DNA of 64,000 nt. It comes from Citrus sinensis. Its lineage: Eukaryota > Streptophyta > Magnoliopsida > Sapindales > Rutaceae. How positions within the stretch are numbered: the stretch's first letter is position 1; each line of letters begins with the position of its first letter. Of the stretch, positions 12,701 to 24,220 are shown in pieces. The stretch spans positions 26,233,501-26,297,500 of the forward strand of contig NC_068559.1 in the NCBI RefSeq assembly GCF_022201045.2, in the 5' to 3' direction. The translations under genes and the position numbers were made by a program. The notes under the pieces are model-generated. The model was not told the DNA's origin. It was given only the letters and a program-made list of their open reading frames with translations, and made no database searches.

Positions 12701-14669
12701 ATGAACCCAATCCTCACAAACAAGCGATGAACAACACCATATTTCAAGTAGATCAGACGTGTCGGGTTACATACTGATGAAATTTGATGTCATCCAAATC
12801 GATCGCCTTTCCCTTCGTTGATCGACCTTGAGCCTCCAACAATATTCTATCATTGAGGCCAAGCTTACACTCAGGCATACCACTGAAAAACATAAATCAG
12901 TGGCGTTAGTCTCCAGCTACAGCTGACTGATAGAAATAACTAGCACACCCAAGCAACGAAATAAATTTTGGACATGGAAGCACACTTCTTGAAATTTGTA
13001 CAGGTTGGACTAGTCCCCCACACCATTGTATAAAGAAAGAATGCAGAAATAAACAGATCAGGTCACACAAGAATCCAACATAAACACATGAAATCTGGCT
13101 AAGAGTCCAATTACAGGACTAATTTTCATGAGAAATAGCTCCAAAAGAATGAAGCAGTAAGAAAACAAGTTGGAGTAACCAATATGGAAGGAATCCACTG
13201 CAGCAACTGTGATCACCCCACTTCGTCTACATCATTAGTTTCATGATATGAAAAAGTTGAGACTGTGTTCGATGACAATGTTTACATGGTGGTGACGTTG
13301 ACCCATACATCAAACAGCAAAATTTATCTTCCATCATGGTATTGTTCACTCGAAGCTCAGAATTTGACTACACATGGATTTTGCTACTCACAACAAATTT
13401 ACACACTCTAAACTTGATCGGTACTACATTATTTTTATTCACTCATAAAGAATGCAAGTCCTCAAGCACAAATTTTTCTGACAAGACTATGAGTTACACT
13501 GGAACAATGAATATCTGCCAGCCAGTATCCTTGACAAATCTAATTAGCTCTAACTTTCATTAGTCAACACACCTCAAATAAGTTCTCATCTTCAGTGCTC
13601 CAACGACATCCGATCTAATGATTTGTCCATTGCTATTGACAAGTATATTAACATGCTCCACGACGTCTAAGAAAACCTGAAGAAACAAGAAGCGACCCCC
13701 ATCATTCAGTGGCTCAAGTTATCTATTAAAAAACTGAAGTGATTAAAGAAAAAGTCACCTACTTCATTCTTTTTGTATTGTATCCCTTCACTGCGCCAAG
13801 ACACTGCATTTGTGACAGCCATAGGAGGCCTCTGAGTAACTTCCATCCTATATGCATCAGTCTTGATGAATTCACTTAAGATATTGGCTTCTGTATATTG
13901 AGGATAACCAAAGTCCATCATTTCATCAAGCAACTCATACTGCGAAAAGTACAAGGAACCAGTATTACAATCTAAATATGTTATGAATTCTTATGATTTG
14001 ACAAATGGCACATACGAAAATGAATACTGAAACATCAACATACCACAACAACAAAGTTATCCCTAAGCGATTCCTCCTCTAACTCTTCAAAGTAATGTTT
14101 AAAGACCTGAGAGAAAGAAACACATCAGAATTGTGCACTTGCATAATTTATATTCAAATACTTTTCGGGAGGTAAAACCATTAAGGACATGAACACCACA
14201 ATTACCAATCAGGCTTACATCAACTACGCGGTGTAGAAAGAAAAGAAGGCTGGCAGCATTGCAATTCTGCCTCGACGCTGTCATAAGATAAACATTGGAG
14301 TGCTGTATAAACAAGTATGAGACTCCATTATCGTATACAACCGGATCCTGCGACTGTGCATCTCCCTAATAACAAGACATCGAGCGCAACAAAAAGAGCA
14401 ATAAGAACGCCGGATTCAGGTTGGACGAATAAACAGAGAAATTAAAACAACAGATCTATGGTGAATCGAGCTAAAATTGCTCTAGCTTGGCTCAATTAAT
14501 TTGGCAAAGGAAATCTGGAAAAGAGATGAATGGAAATAACATCTTTTTCGATGAGCTTGGTGAAGAAGCGCTCGGCTTGCTTTGCAGAGACGTCACCACG
14601 GTAGTCGCGCCACACCAGAACACGGCCCTTTATGTCTAGAAGAAAGAGTGCGGAGACAGCACCTGCCAT
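9716..14669 (-). CDS. AP1M: AP-1 complex medium (mu) subunit, 11 exons
   Basis: Exons, minus strand: 14669-14541, 14365-14219, 14106-14044, 13939-13763, 13676-13573, 12882-12775, 12650-12554, 12446-12349, 12231-12090, 11955-11833, 9814-9716. The total is 1287 nt, 428 residues, the family's usual length. Residues 1-140 form the longin-like domain (start MAGAVSALFLLDIKGRVLVW). About 170-427 form the mu-homology domain, which binds Tyr-based sorting signals and ends YITMAGEYELRLI. The protein is the cargo-binding medium chain of the AP-1 heterotetramer at the trans-Golgi network/early endosome, used in vacuolar and plasma-membrane sorting and cytokinesis (Arabidopsis HAP13/AP1M2 and its paralogue AP1M1). 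All junctions are GT-AG and in phase. The last intron is 2018 bp, far longer than the others, because it holds a MITE. Confidence 0.96.
10384..10991. mobile_element. Tourist-like MITE in the last AP1M intron
   Basis: The ends GGCCCCGTTTGGGA and CCAAACTGGCCC are imperfect inverted repeats. They are flanked by TTA at 10381-10383 and 10992-10994, the 3-bp duplication of PIF/Harbinger elements. The 608-bp interior is AT-rich and non-coding. It lies entirely inside the intron and does not touch splice sites. Confidence 0.82.
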
Positions 14670-15339
14670 TTTGTCTTCTTCTAGGGCTTCTAAAGATCAA
14701 TCAGAGATCTGACGGAATTGATAAAAGTCGTTAACTGAGAACAACAATTCATGCGAAACTGAATCTGGGAGTTGTAAATTTTGTGGCTCCATTTAGATGA
14801 TGCATGGTGGTGAAGATAAACTGTCTCTGTCAGACTCCTTAAATCAACCAACGGTAATGGAGAGAGATCGATCGATCTTTCACTATTATTTATTGCTGCT
14901 TGCCTTCTTCTAACTTCTATGCTGTAACATAAGCCGGGCAGCGCGTGTTGCTGCAAATCGCGATTCGCATGATACTACTTACTGATGCAGTCTCTTCTAT
15001 CCGGTGCCGTTTCTGAAGTTCAAGGGGGCCACAAGTCCAAACTAATTGCCGTTGTTCGGTAATCATATAAAAATATGAGGAATACGAACACTACAAATTT
15101 TTGTACGAAATTATTACTCGAAACAAAATATATACAAACGTTTATATTATATTACAATGCAATCTATCAGAAATTTTTTGAATTTCTATGTAAATAAATA
15201 AGTTTGTTATAGTTTAATCTGAATATCAATAACGCTCCCAAAATTCGAAAGAAAATATTATTTTTAAAATCGTGTTTTCTTTTTCTTATCTATCTCTTAA
15301 CTCTATATATATTTATTCTTTATTAAAAAAAATATCCCC

Positions 15340-15373
<34 letters not shown>

Positions 15374-15403
15374 ATATATATATATACAGACACACATAGT
15401 GGG
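14670..15403. other. AP1M 5' flank and intergenic DNA
   Basis: 14670-15000 should contain the 5'UTR and promoter of the minus-strand AP1M gene; I see no convincing TATA assignment. The rest is AT-rich and ends in a CT microsatellite (about 15341-15372) running into a TA tract (15373-15386). Confidence 0.5.
15341..15386. repeat. CT/TA microsatellite
   Basis: About 15 CT dinucleotides with one interruption, then a TA run. It lies just outside the left end of hAT-like element A. Confidence 0.85.
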
Positions 15404-15609
15404 TAGAGATGGTCAATGGGCTGGACGGCACGTGTCCGTACAGTACGGCACGACACGAACACATTTCAATGGGGCACACGGCAATATATATACACACACA
15501 CATAGTGGATAGAGATGGTCAATGGGCCGAACGGCACGTGTCCGTACAGTACGGCACGACACGAGCACATTTTAATGGGGCACACGGCACGGTATGACAC
15601 GCATGTGGG
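15398..15609. repeat. 106-bp tandem duplication of the element A end
   Basis: The segment from ATAGTGGGTAGAGATGGTC is repeated once, 106 bases later, with a few mismatches (CTGGAC/CCGAAC, GAACAC/GAGCAC). Each copy includes a full left terminus. Confidence 0.85.
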
Positions 15610-16413
15610 TGGGGCCGGGCTTAGAATTTTAAACACGCGGTCCTTAAAAGTACGGTACGATTAGAGATAGGATAAGCACGACATAATAAAAAAGCCCACA
15701 ATAAACACATTTTATTTTTTTATGAAAATAAACTTAAAATTTAATGATTTTACAAATAATTTGAAGTTGAATTTTTTAAATTCATTTAATTCGTAGTTTA
15801 AAAAAAACTATAATTGATTTATATTTATAATTTATTAAATAAATAATTGATATCATAATTTTAATGAATAAAATTATAAATATCATGATTTTATAAATAT
15901 GCATTAATATTATTGTGAACTATGATTTATAACTCTATATAAGTCTAAATTAACAATTAAGTTAACCCCTAAGAATTTTTTATTATTAGTAAAGAATTAA
16001 AAAAATTCTAATACTATAAGGTCAAACTTAGTAATTAATATTACGTTTTCTTACAATTATTAGTTTATTATTAGTGAATATGAACTTGAATTTTGAATTT
16101 TCTATTCTATTAAATTTGAATAAAGGTATAGATCTAAGAAAAATATATAAACTTAAAAAAAATACGCCAACACCTTAGTATGCGCTCTTAAAAAATTTAA
16201 AAAAAAAATTAATAGACTTTTTTTCTTAGGCACGGTACGGCATGACCCATGGTACGACACGTGTGGGGACAACACAAATGGACACGACACGTGTGTCGGA
16301 CCAAGCCTAAGAAAAAAAATCTAGGCATTGCACCGCACGACATGAAAATACATAGTGGGTACGACACAACACGGGCACAAGCACAAACACGCATGGACCT
16401 TGGCCATCTCTTA
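15404..16413. mobile_element. hAT-like non-autonomous element A (host of a second insertion)
   Basis: The left end TAGAGATGGTCAATGGGC and the right end ...GGCCATCTCTTA are imperfect inverted repeats of the TAGAGATGG type seen in plant hAT-related elements. Both ends lead into long GC-rich tracts of ACGGCACGACACG-like repeats. The interior (15700-16200) is extremely AT-rich. The left end exists twice (starts at 15404 and 15510) because of a 106-bp tandem duplication. No exact 8-bp target duplication remains, so the exact outer boundary is uncertain. There is no transposase frame. Confidence 0.65.
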
Positions 16414-16414
16414 G

Positions 16415-16662
16415 TAACTATGGGCAATGGGCTGTGCCGACACCAACTGTTGGCCCACAAGGGCTCGTGGACCGTGCCGTGCCTACCTTTTTTCCAGTTG
16501 AGCCCAGCACGGCCCACGGCACGAGCCCGCTCGTGCCATGCCATAGGCTGTGCCCAAAAAAAGCCCATCAATTTTTTTTTTTATTGTGCTTAAAAAAGTC
16601 CACGTGCCTGGCGTGCTTTATTCAAGCCTACGTGTCTGACGTGCTTTTTTAAGCCCACCAAC

Positions 16663-16707
<45 letters not shown>

Positions 16708-17687
16708 TTCATAATCATAATCATATTAATTTTTATTAAGAGAGCAATTAACAATTTATTATTAGTTTATCACAATTTCACAACTATATATTTTATTTCA
16801 CAATAATCAATCATAATTCATAACACAACAATACATAAATTTAATTCCATAGATCATAATAATAATTAATTAAAATTAAAAATACAAACCTCGAATAATC
16901 ATTACAATAAGTCATAACTACGAAATATTAATATAACAAATCATAGGTCACAACTTACAAGTTATGATTTAATATTAATATGAAAAATATTTTATTATTA
17001 ATTTTGTAAAAATTTTATTTTTTATTTATAATTTATAAATTTATGATATTTATAATTTTATTTATTAAAATCATGATATTTACTTATTTACTTATTCATT
17101 TAATAAATTATAAACATAAATAAATAATTAAATAAATATCATAAATAAAATTAAATATCATAAATAACATTATTCATTTAATAAATATCATAAATAAAAT
17201 TATGATATTTATAATTTTATTTATTAAAATCATGATATTTACTTATTCATTTAATAAATTATAAACATAAAAAATTAGAATATTTATTTAAACTAAGATT
17301 TAATGATTTAAATTAATTTTTAAAAGTCTATGCTAAAAAATATATTAAAACATTTAATTTCAAGATATTTTACTTTAATTTCATACCATTTTATATTTAC
17401 TTTTTGTTAAAAAAATTTACTTAGATATATTTTGGCCCACGTGCTATTAATGGCTCACCGGCCGTATGCTAGCCCACCAATGAACTGTGCTTATTACATG
17501 CTTTTTCGCGTGCCATGCTTTGACTCATCTCTAATCGTGCCATGCTTTAAATCCCGCGTGCCTAAAATTTTAGGCCCGGCACAGCCCACGTGCGTGTCGT
17601 GCCGTGCCTCGTGACTCACTGAAACGTGCTCGTGCCGTGCCGTGCCTATGCCGTGCCATGTGCCGCCCGACCCATTGACCATCTTTA
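16415..17687. mobile_element. hAT-like non-autonomous element B, nested at the edge of A
   Basis: A perfect 8-bp target duplication, TCTCTTAG, at 16407-16414 and 17688-17695 marks the element. Ends are TAACTATGGGCAATGGG and (reverse complement of the right end) TAAAGATGGTCAATGGG, matching at about 13 of 17 positions. GC-rich CACGG/GTGCC repeats flank both ends, and the middle is AT-rich with an AAT microsatellite. The 8-bp duplication is the hAT hallmark. No transposase is encoded, so it is non-autonomous. It inserted into the right terminus of element A, so it is the younger of the two. Confidence 0.85.
16663..16707. repeat. AAT trinucleotide microsatellite
   Basis: About 14 uninterrupted AAT/ATA units inside element B; likely length-polymorphic. 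Confidence 0.92.
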
Positions 17688-17883
17688 TCTCTTAGTAATG
17701 TGGCAATAAGGTATGTGTAATATTCAAACAACATCTAATAAGTAAAAAAAAAAAATAGTTACATTACACACTGCTGATAACATTTGAACCTGAAATTTTC
17801 TCAATAGATAGCCATTACAACTATATCAGCATATAAAAGTGAAATCAATCACACCGTAGGGTTAAAAAAAAAAAAAAAAGTGT

Positions 17884-20715
17884 CTATCTTCCATTGAATA
17901 AGCCACTAAAAACTTGGCTATCCCCTCCTAGCGACGCTTCCCACTCTGTGGAGGTTATCATGATTTGAGATAGTATGGCAACAATGTCTCTCATTTCTGG
18001 TCTGTCAACTGCATCTTCATTCAAACACCACTCTGCTACTGCCGCCATCTGCAAATTAAATGTTGAATTTCATCTCTTATTCGTTCCATTCTGTGTTTTT
18101 ATTAAACTTTAAACCCTTTGTTAAAGCAAACGGGAACAGAATTTAAACCCTGCGTCCTAACCTTGTACACATTCTCCAAAGGATAGCTGCTTCCAAGATT
18201 GCCATCTATGATTTCTTCTAACGCACTCTCTGGATCTTCATCTCTGAAGACTTCATTAACCTGAGAAATGACTTCCAAATGTGATGGTGTGATCAAGAAC
18301 TTGATTCGTTTTTGTTCATAATGATGCACAAGTTTGACTTACAATTGTTATAAGCGATTTCATTTTGGTTGGCTCACTGTCATCGCGAATAAGTGCACGT
18401 TTGCCTGTTATTAGCTCCGCTAGCACTACCCCGAATGCAAAGACATCGGTTTTAGTGGTCACCTGGAGCTCCATCACGGATCTTGTAAAAAGAAATCAAG
18501 CACACCAACTCAATAATGCAGCTTTAGTCAGTTACGAATGCATATCAAAACGGAAGCGTTTAACAAAAATATACTCTGGAGGGAGATAGCCTGGCGTTCC
18601 TACTAATCGCGTTGCTAACATTTCTTTTTCGTTGGTTCGTTCCTCAAGCTTCACCAACCCAAAATCCGCAACCTAAGATATCATCAAACAACAAGAGTTT
18701 CACTAAAGAGTGATGTTATTTCCCAGTGCTGTAGGCAGGGCTAAAAGTAGCAACAATGGTTCAGGTTTCTGTACCTTAGCACGTAGTCCATCATCGAGTA
18801 GAATGTTGCTTGTCTTGATGTCACGATGCACGTATCGAGCTTTCGTGTGATCGTGAATGTACTCAATTCCCTTCGCAGCGTCGAGGGCAATCTGAGTTCT
18901 TGCTGTCCAAGTTAGAGGCTGGTGACCTTTCAGCAGCGGATCATGAAGATGATCGCTGAGTGATCCATTTCGAACGTACTTATAAACTAAGCAGAGATGG
19001 TCGTCTCCACTAGCATACCCAAATAGCTCCACCTAAATTACGTTACATTAGCTGCCAAGTAACAAATAAGCCCAAAAGTTACAAACATGCCTTTTACTTA
19101 ATGACCTACCACATTTATGTGATGAATCTTGCACAAGACCTTGAGCTCTGCAAAGAACTCTTTGGACTTGTTAGATCTCATCTTCTTTATTGCAGCCTCC
19201 TGAACGAATGTCGACGAGACATGTTAATTGAGATATGGCCAAGCGTTACTAGAAATAAGCAAAAGTTAGCGAAGTGAAGCCATACTCTATCTCCCAACAG
19301 TCCAAAGTACACGTTTCCAAACCCTCCCCGTCCAATAATCCTAGATTCATCAAAGTTATTTGTAGCCTCTTCAATCTCCTCAAGACTAAAAATTATTGTC
19401 CTCTCTGACTCAAGAACTGTCACATCTGTATGGTGTAAATTCCACTATACAAATGAGTTAATCTCCTCCATCTTTTTTCATTCTGGAGTCAAAAAGTTCT
19501 TGTGAAATGTACAGCATTCTAAAGAGTTTACACCTAGCTGACCTTCTGTATTTTCTTTGCACTGGCCCTGTGAGGAAAATGCTCTAGTGGTAATGCTCAT
19601 TGCTTTGGATACGTGTTTTGCATCTTCAGTGATCTTTTCTTCGGGTCTCTTTCTCCTGAGGAGAATAATTATTAAGGTAATCACTGAAAATAGTGCCACA
19701 GCTGATAATAAAGCGATGACTGTGACCCACTTATGTGTCTTTCCTGATAATGAACGCCAAAACCAAGGCAAAGCATTGTTAAATTCTGCAGGATGTTTGG
19801 TACCATATTGAATGTGAGATGATGTATGTAACTATAGGTGAAATGGATGATGGAAGAAAATGCTATGAAATTAATGGGACCTCTGAATATTAACAAAATA
19901 ATGAAATGCAAACAATATTTAAAGCAACTAACAAGGAAGATGCTAATATGATCGAAAAAAATTCAAAATCATGAAGTTTCGAGCAATAATCTTAGTTCAC
20001 CAGATTTCTCTGCCGTAGGAAGGCCATTTAGCTCCATCGGCACAAACAAAACCCAACAAACATCTATGTAACCTGGGTTCTGAGCCACCATCTTGTTCAT
20101 GCTTTCAATGCCACTGATTTCAGCAGAAAGCAGAGTGGCAATAATTGACAATGTGTCTTGCTGCTGAACTGTGTATGTTACCACAACTTGAGTGCCAGTT
20201 TCCACGCATCCACATAAAAGGTGAATCGGAACTGCAACTCCTGCAATGAAATAGTTTTCTTCTCCTCCAACTTTCCACGCTTGTCCGCTATAAATCATAG
20301 CTGAAACATTCACAAATGTGTCATTTGGCTGAACTTTATAGGATGTATCATAGAAATAACCTCTAGTGCTGTTGACATCTTTGCAAGAACATGGTACTGT
20401 TATCAGGTAGTCTTTTTGATTGCCACGGAAAATTGGTTTGATTTGCGATGGGTTCACAGAGTAAAAAGAAGCAATTCGCTCTACTGGGAGCCCCTGGTTG
20501 ATGTGATACAATAAGGCATTACATGTATTGATGTGTTCATTGCAAGGAAAAGAGTCCATAACGCTTGGTTTGATGGGAATTCCAGAGCCAAAAGCACTGG
20601 CCAATGAAGAGAAGAAGAGAAGGCAGGGAAAGAGATAAAGGGTAGCCATTGTTGTAACCAAGGGCATTTTCCATATGATGGGGAGAAAAATGAGGAATGA
20701 AATGCTGCAATTCAA
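17884..20715 (-). CDS. LYK3: LysM-domain receptor-like kinase (LYK3 type), nine exons
   Basis: Exons, minus strand: 20715-20001, 19743-19543, 19425-19286, 19199-19110, 19032-18775, 18672-18575, 18481-18343, 18260-18162, 18048-17884 (634 residues). The first ATG may not be the real start; ATGs at 20667 or 20649 would give a cleaner signal peptide. Exon 1 encodes signal peptide and ectodomain with LysM-type repeats and the paired cysteines [12 protein letters not shown] and CGC. Exon 2 has one membrane segment (about residues 246-268, then RRKR). The kinase has [32 protein letters not shown] and GTPGYLPPE, so it looks catalytically competent, unlike some LysM kinases. Family role: plasma-membrane recognition of chitin-like or lipo-chitooligosaccharide ligands and modulation of immunity. 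It matches Arabidopsis LYK3, not the Medicago gene of the same name. A broken ectodomain copy lies upstream. Confidence 0.93.
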
Positions 20716-21999
20716 ATTGATTGTTATGTTGTCTCTGCCGGTACATTTTTAGGCGATTTTTAAGACGGTGCATGTTATAGATTAAATTATTGATTATTAT
20801 AATATTGCTCAGGAGTAACTCCCTCTTAGAATCATAGGTTCTAGCACAAGCGTCCATTCTTTATTCCATAACTATCGAGATGATTTTGTAATTAACGGAG
20901 TTTCTTGGAGGGCTAGTTGTGATTCAGTGTCGTTTGTTCTTGATGGATTCTGTCGATTCTTACAATACCTCACCGCGAGAGGGCGTATCTTTACCCGTAT
21001 CAGAAAACAGGAATGCCGGATGAATATCATATCAAAGTGCAGTCAAATTTAAATAAAATAAAATAAACAAAGTTTTGTAAATGCATTGTGCTGTGTAATT
21101 TTCATTTCGTCATACAGGCTGCACTGTTATAAAGGGATTTTGTGAGTTGTCCACGTGGCTTAACTACGAGCCCATTGGGCATGACATAGAGTTTTTCCAT
21201 GCAAGGGAGTACCTTATTGTTTCGCACCAGCAGGAGAATTAGACTTTGAAGGCCTTGTTTTCCTCGCCTAACACAACTTCCAGCTACGTTTCTTCAACAG
21301 GTGATTGTCTCTTCGTATTGACAAAAAATGGTTATATCTGACAGCGGAGACCTATCTTAAAATTTGCTGTATTTTTTATCAGTTTTTACAAACACGTATA
21401 ACTATAAAAATTTGGTTTTCCAAAACTGTTTCCGGAGCCGTATTTTGATCTTTTCATGATTGATGTACAGGGCACGTTTAGAAATAAGTTGTATGGCTTG
21501 CAATCCACTGCTGATATTGACTAGAGTATTACTAGCACTCGCTGTCCTAACTGGCTGCTTCAACACTTTCAGTCTTTTGCTGCCATGCTTTCAGAATTGA
21601 GTACATGCCTTGTAGCGTACCATTGTCATGTAAATGAGCAACGTATCTTGGGATTGAAATTAAGAAAGTACATGAGAAACAATTTGGGAGGATTCCTACC
21701 ATTCTTTATTTTGTGTTCCATTACAGTACATTTGGAGTGTTGAGAGTTTGTAGCTGTGAATCAGCTGACGAGTCAAAAACCAAGTTTTATTCTTGATGCT
21801 GATGTGCACGGTATTTTCTTTCTTGTTTTTCAATGAAAGCACCTTGATTTATTGGACCTGTTTAATAAACATAGAGGGCAGAAAAAGCCATGTGGGTGTG
21901 GCATCAGCATATAAAATTCTGGTAATCTTAAGTTCGAAGGCTCTTAATTTGGAACCCGGAATTGAAATGAAATTCAAGAACAAATATTCCGAGAATAAA
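20716..21999. other. LYK3 upstream region, first copy of a duplicated segment
   Basis: It contains the LYK3 5' flank. Up to about 21650 it is similar to 22800-23870 (for example GAGGGCGTATCTTT at 20980 and 23030, and AACTRGCTGCTT at 21548 and 23805). No independent gene is seen. Confidence 0.6.
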
Positions 22000-22182
22000 A
22001 CAAGAACAAGATAATGCGAAGGAAAATTATTAACGGGATCTCTTAAAATTACTAAAACTATCGAAATGCGAACAATATATAAAGCAACCCCGGAAAAAAC
22101 CTGAGAAAATACATGCATATAACTTCGATGAAATGGATGTACTAATAAATCAAAATCTTGAATTTTCGAGTGATTATCTTAG

Positions 22183-22700
22183 TCACCAGGTTTCTTTCAA
22201 GTAGGAAGTCCCTTTTAGCTCCATGGGCACATATAACAAACAACCAACATCTATGTAACCTCGAGTCTCAGCCACCAACTTGTTCAATCTCTCGATGCCA
22301 CCGACTTCAGCAGAAAGTAGAGTGCCGATACTTGGCAATATGTCTTGTTGCTGAACTGTATATTGGAACCACATCCCCTGCAACGAAATGGTTTTCTTCT
22401 CCTCCAACTTTCCAAGCTTGTCCACGATAAATCATAGCTGAAACATTCAGAAATGTGTCTTTTAAATGAACTTCATAGGATGTATCATGGAAATAACCTC
22501 TGATGCCGTTGATATCTTTGCAAGAACAAGGTAGTGTTATCGGGTAACCTTCTTGATTGCCACAGCAAATTGGTTTCATTTGCGATGAGTTTATAGAGTA
22601 AAAGGAAGCAATTTGTTCTACTCGGAGCCTTTGGTTGATGTGCTACAATAAGGCATTACATGTATTGATGTGTTCATTGCAAGGAAAAAAGTTCATAACG
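22183..22700 (-). pseudogene. LYK3 ectodomain pseudogene fragment
   Basis: This is a broken copy of LYK3 exon 1. Two frames match the intact protein: 22579-22352 matches the middle ectodomain (PCSCKDINGIRGYFHDTSYE, then [14 protein letters not shown]) and 22380-22190 matches its last part (TVQQQDILPSIGTLLSAEVG). Between them about 55 bp encoding the second Cys-x-Cys region is missing, which shifts the frame. The signal-peptide region is also disrupted: the matching DNA (22690-22800) has no frame joined to the ectodomain. No transmembrane or kinase exons follow on the minus strand. It cannot encode a receptor. A secreted ectodomain decoy is conceivable only if another splice form bypassed the break, for which I see no sites. 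Confidence 0.88.
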
Positions 22701-23211
22701 CTGTGGTCTTAAACAGTAGTGGAGAAGACTGGAAAGGAGATTATGGGAAGCCATAGTTATAGCCATGGGACTCTTTCGTATGATGGGGAGAAAATGAGGA
22801 ACGAAATGGAGCAATTCACAACGATTGTTAGCTTTTATTTGTCACTACAAGTAATTTTCCTCTTCTATCAAAGATTCTCACACAAGTTGGTTCTTTATTC
22901 CAGAACTGTTTATATAATTTTGCAATTACAGAAGTTTCTTCGGAAGTTAGTGTGATTCATTGTCGAGTACTTTTTATGGGCCTGTCGATGCTTACAATTC
23001 CGTAACTTTCTACATTTATTTCACCGGAAGAGGGCGTATCTTTTAATGGGATCAGGAGTACCTGATGCTGATCTATGTGACAATCAATGTCGTATCAAAC
23101 TGCAGTCAAGTCAAGTTTACATCATAAATTATGTTGATCAATGGTCATACTGTAACCCAATTCCTCACACTGGTTGCATAGGCCGGTTGCATTGGCCTAG
23201 GATATGAAAGA

Positions 23212-23379
23212 GAGATTCTGAAGTATCTTGGATGTGCTACACTCACTTAATATATGTATGACGTATATATGAATTAAATATAATTATTAATTAAATTATA
23301 ATTTTTTAAAATAAATATAGACATGTTATATATGCATTAAATAACTGGGATACAACAGTGATACTCTAGAATCTCCCAA
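23212..23379. mobile_element. Short AT-rich MITE
   Basis: The ends GAGAGATTCTGAAGTATC and GATACTCTAGAATCTCCC are imperfect inverted repeats around a 130-bp AT-rich core with TTTTTTAAAATAAATATAGAC. A related core appears at 28838-29020 and about 7770-7915. The target duplication is not clear. Confidence 0.55.
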
Positions 23380-24220
23380 ATGGAAATTGTCCATATGGTT
23401 TAACTACAGAGCCCATTGGACAGTACGTGAATTTCTCTGGCTTCATGTAAAGAAGAATCATAGATAGCATATGGAGGTGAATTTGAGTCGGAAGGCCTTG
23501 TTTTCCTTCCCTAACACTACTTCCCCAAGTGATTGTCCTTTCGAGGTGGAAAAATGGTTGTGGGCGAGGAGACCTATCTTAACATTAGCTGTATGTTTGA
23601 TCGTGAAATTATCCAGTTCAGGACTTTAGATCAGATGAGCACTCATGTTTGATCATTTCTTTAACACACATTACATGAATGATCTGGCTGACAAAGGTGG
23701 AAGCTGTATTTTGATATTTTCTTATTTTAACTGAGTCTGTTTAGAAATGAGGTCTGTGACTTTCAATCCGCAGCTACTTGATAAGAATTATTAAATGTTT
23801 GGGTAACTAGCTGCTTTAACACTTAAATCTTTTGCTGCTGCACTTTCAAAATTAAGTAGAATATCACTAAAACAATATTATGAATGTAAAATCATATGAT
23901 GATAGGGAAGAATGGTGCATCAATTCTAAATTGTTAACATGAAAACAAAATTTTCTTCTGACAGGAGTATATTCATTCATACAGATATTCTAGAGAAATT
24001 GTGGCAAAAGATCAGAGATTTTGCAGTTGAAAAAGATTATAGACATAGTCAAGTAAGAGAGTGCAACTACACCTTTCATCTATATTACTTAGTTCAATTT
24101 GATTCCTCTATCTCAAAATTTTCACCTAAAATTGATCAAAATGAAGAAACATACTTACTTTATCATGGCTGCATAACAAAAGTTGTGAAGTGATTCAGAT
24201 GAAGTGAGAACCCATGGACG

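Larger units (their letters stand above)
22000..23870 (-). repeat. Diverged tandem duplicate of the LYK3 5' half
   Basis: It is collinear with about 19850-21650: part of intron 1 (shared ATTATTAAC-GGGAY-CTCT and GAAATGCRAACAATATWTAAAGCAAC), exon 1, and about 1 kb of 5' flank. Kinase exons are absent from this copy. Similarity is high in exon 1 and patchy in the flank, with indels, so the duplication is old. Confidence 0.75.

Noticed and set aside
16249..16593. Overlapping ~115-codon frames on both strands
   Set aside because: They lie in the GC-rich repetitive shoulders of the hAT-like elements; His/Arg/Cys-rich translations simply reflect CACGG-type repeats, and the frame crosses the junction between two elements.
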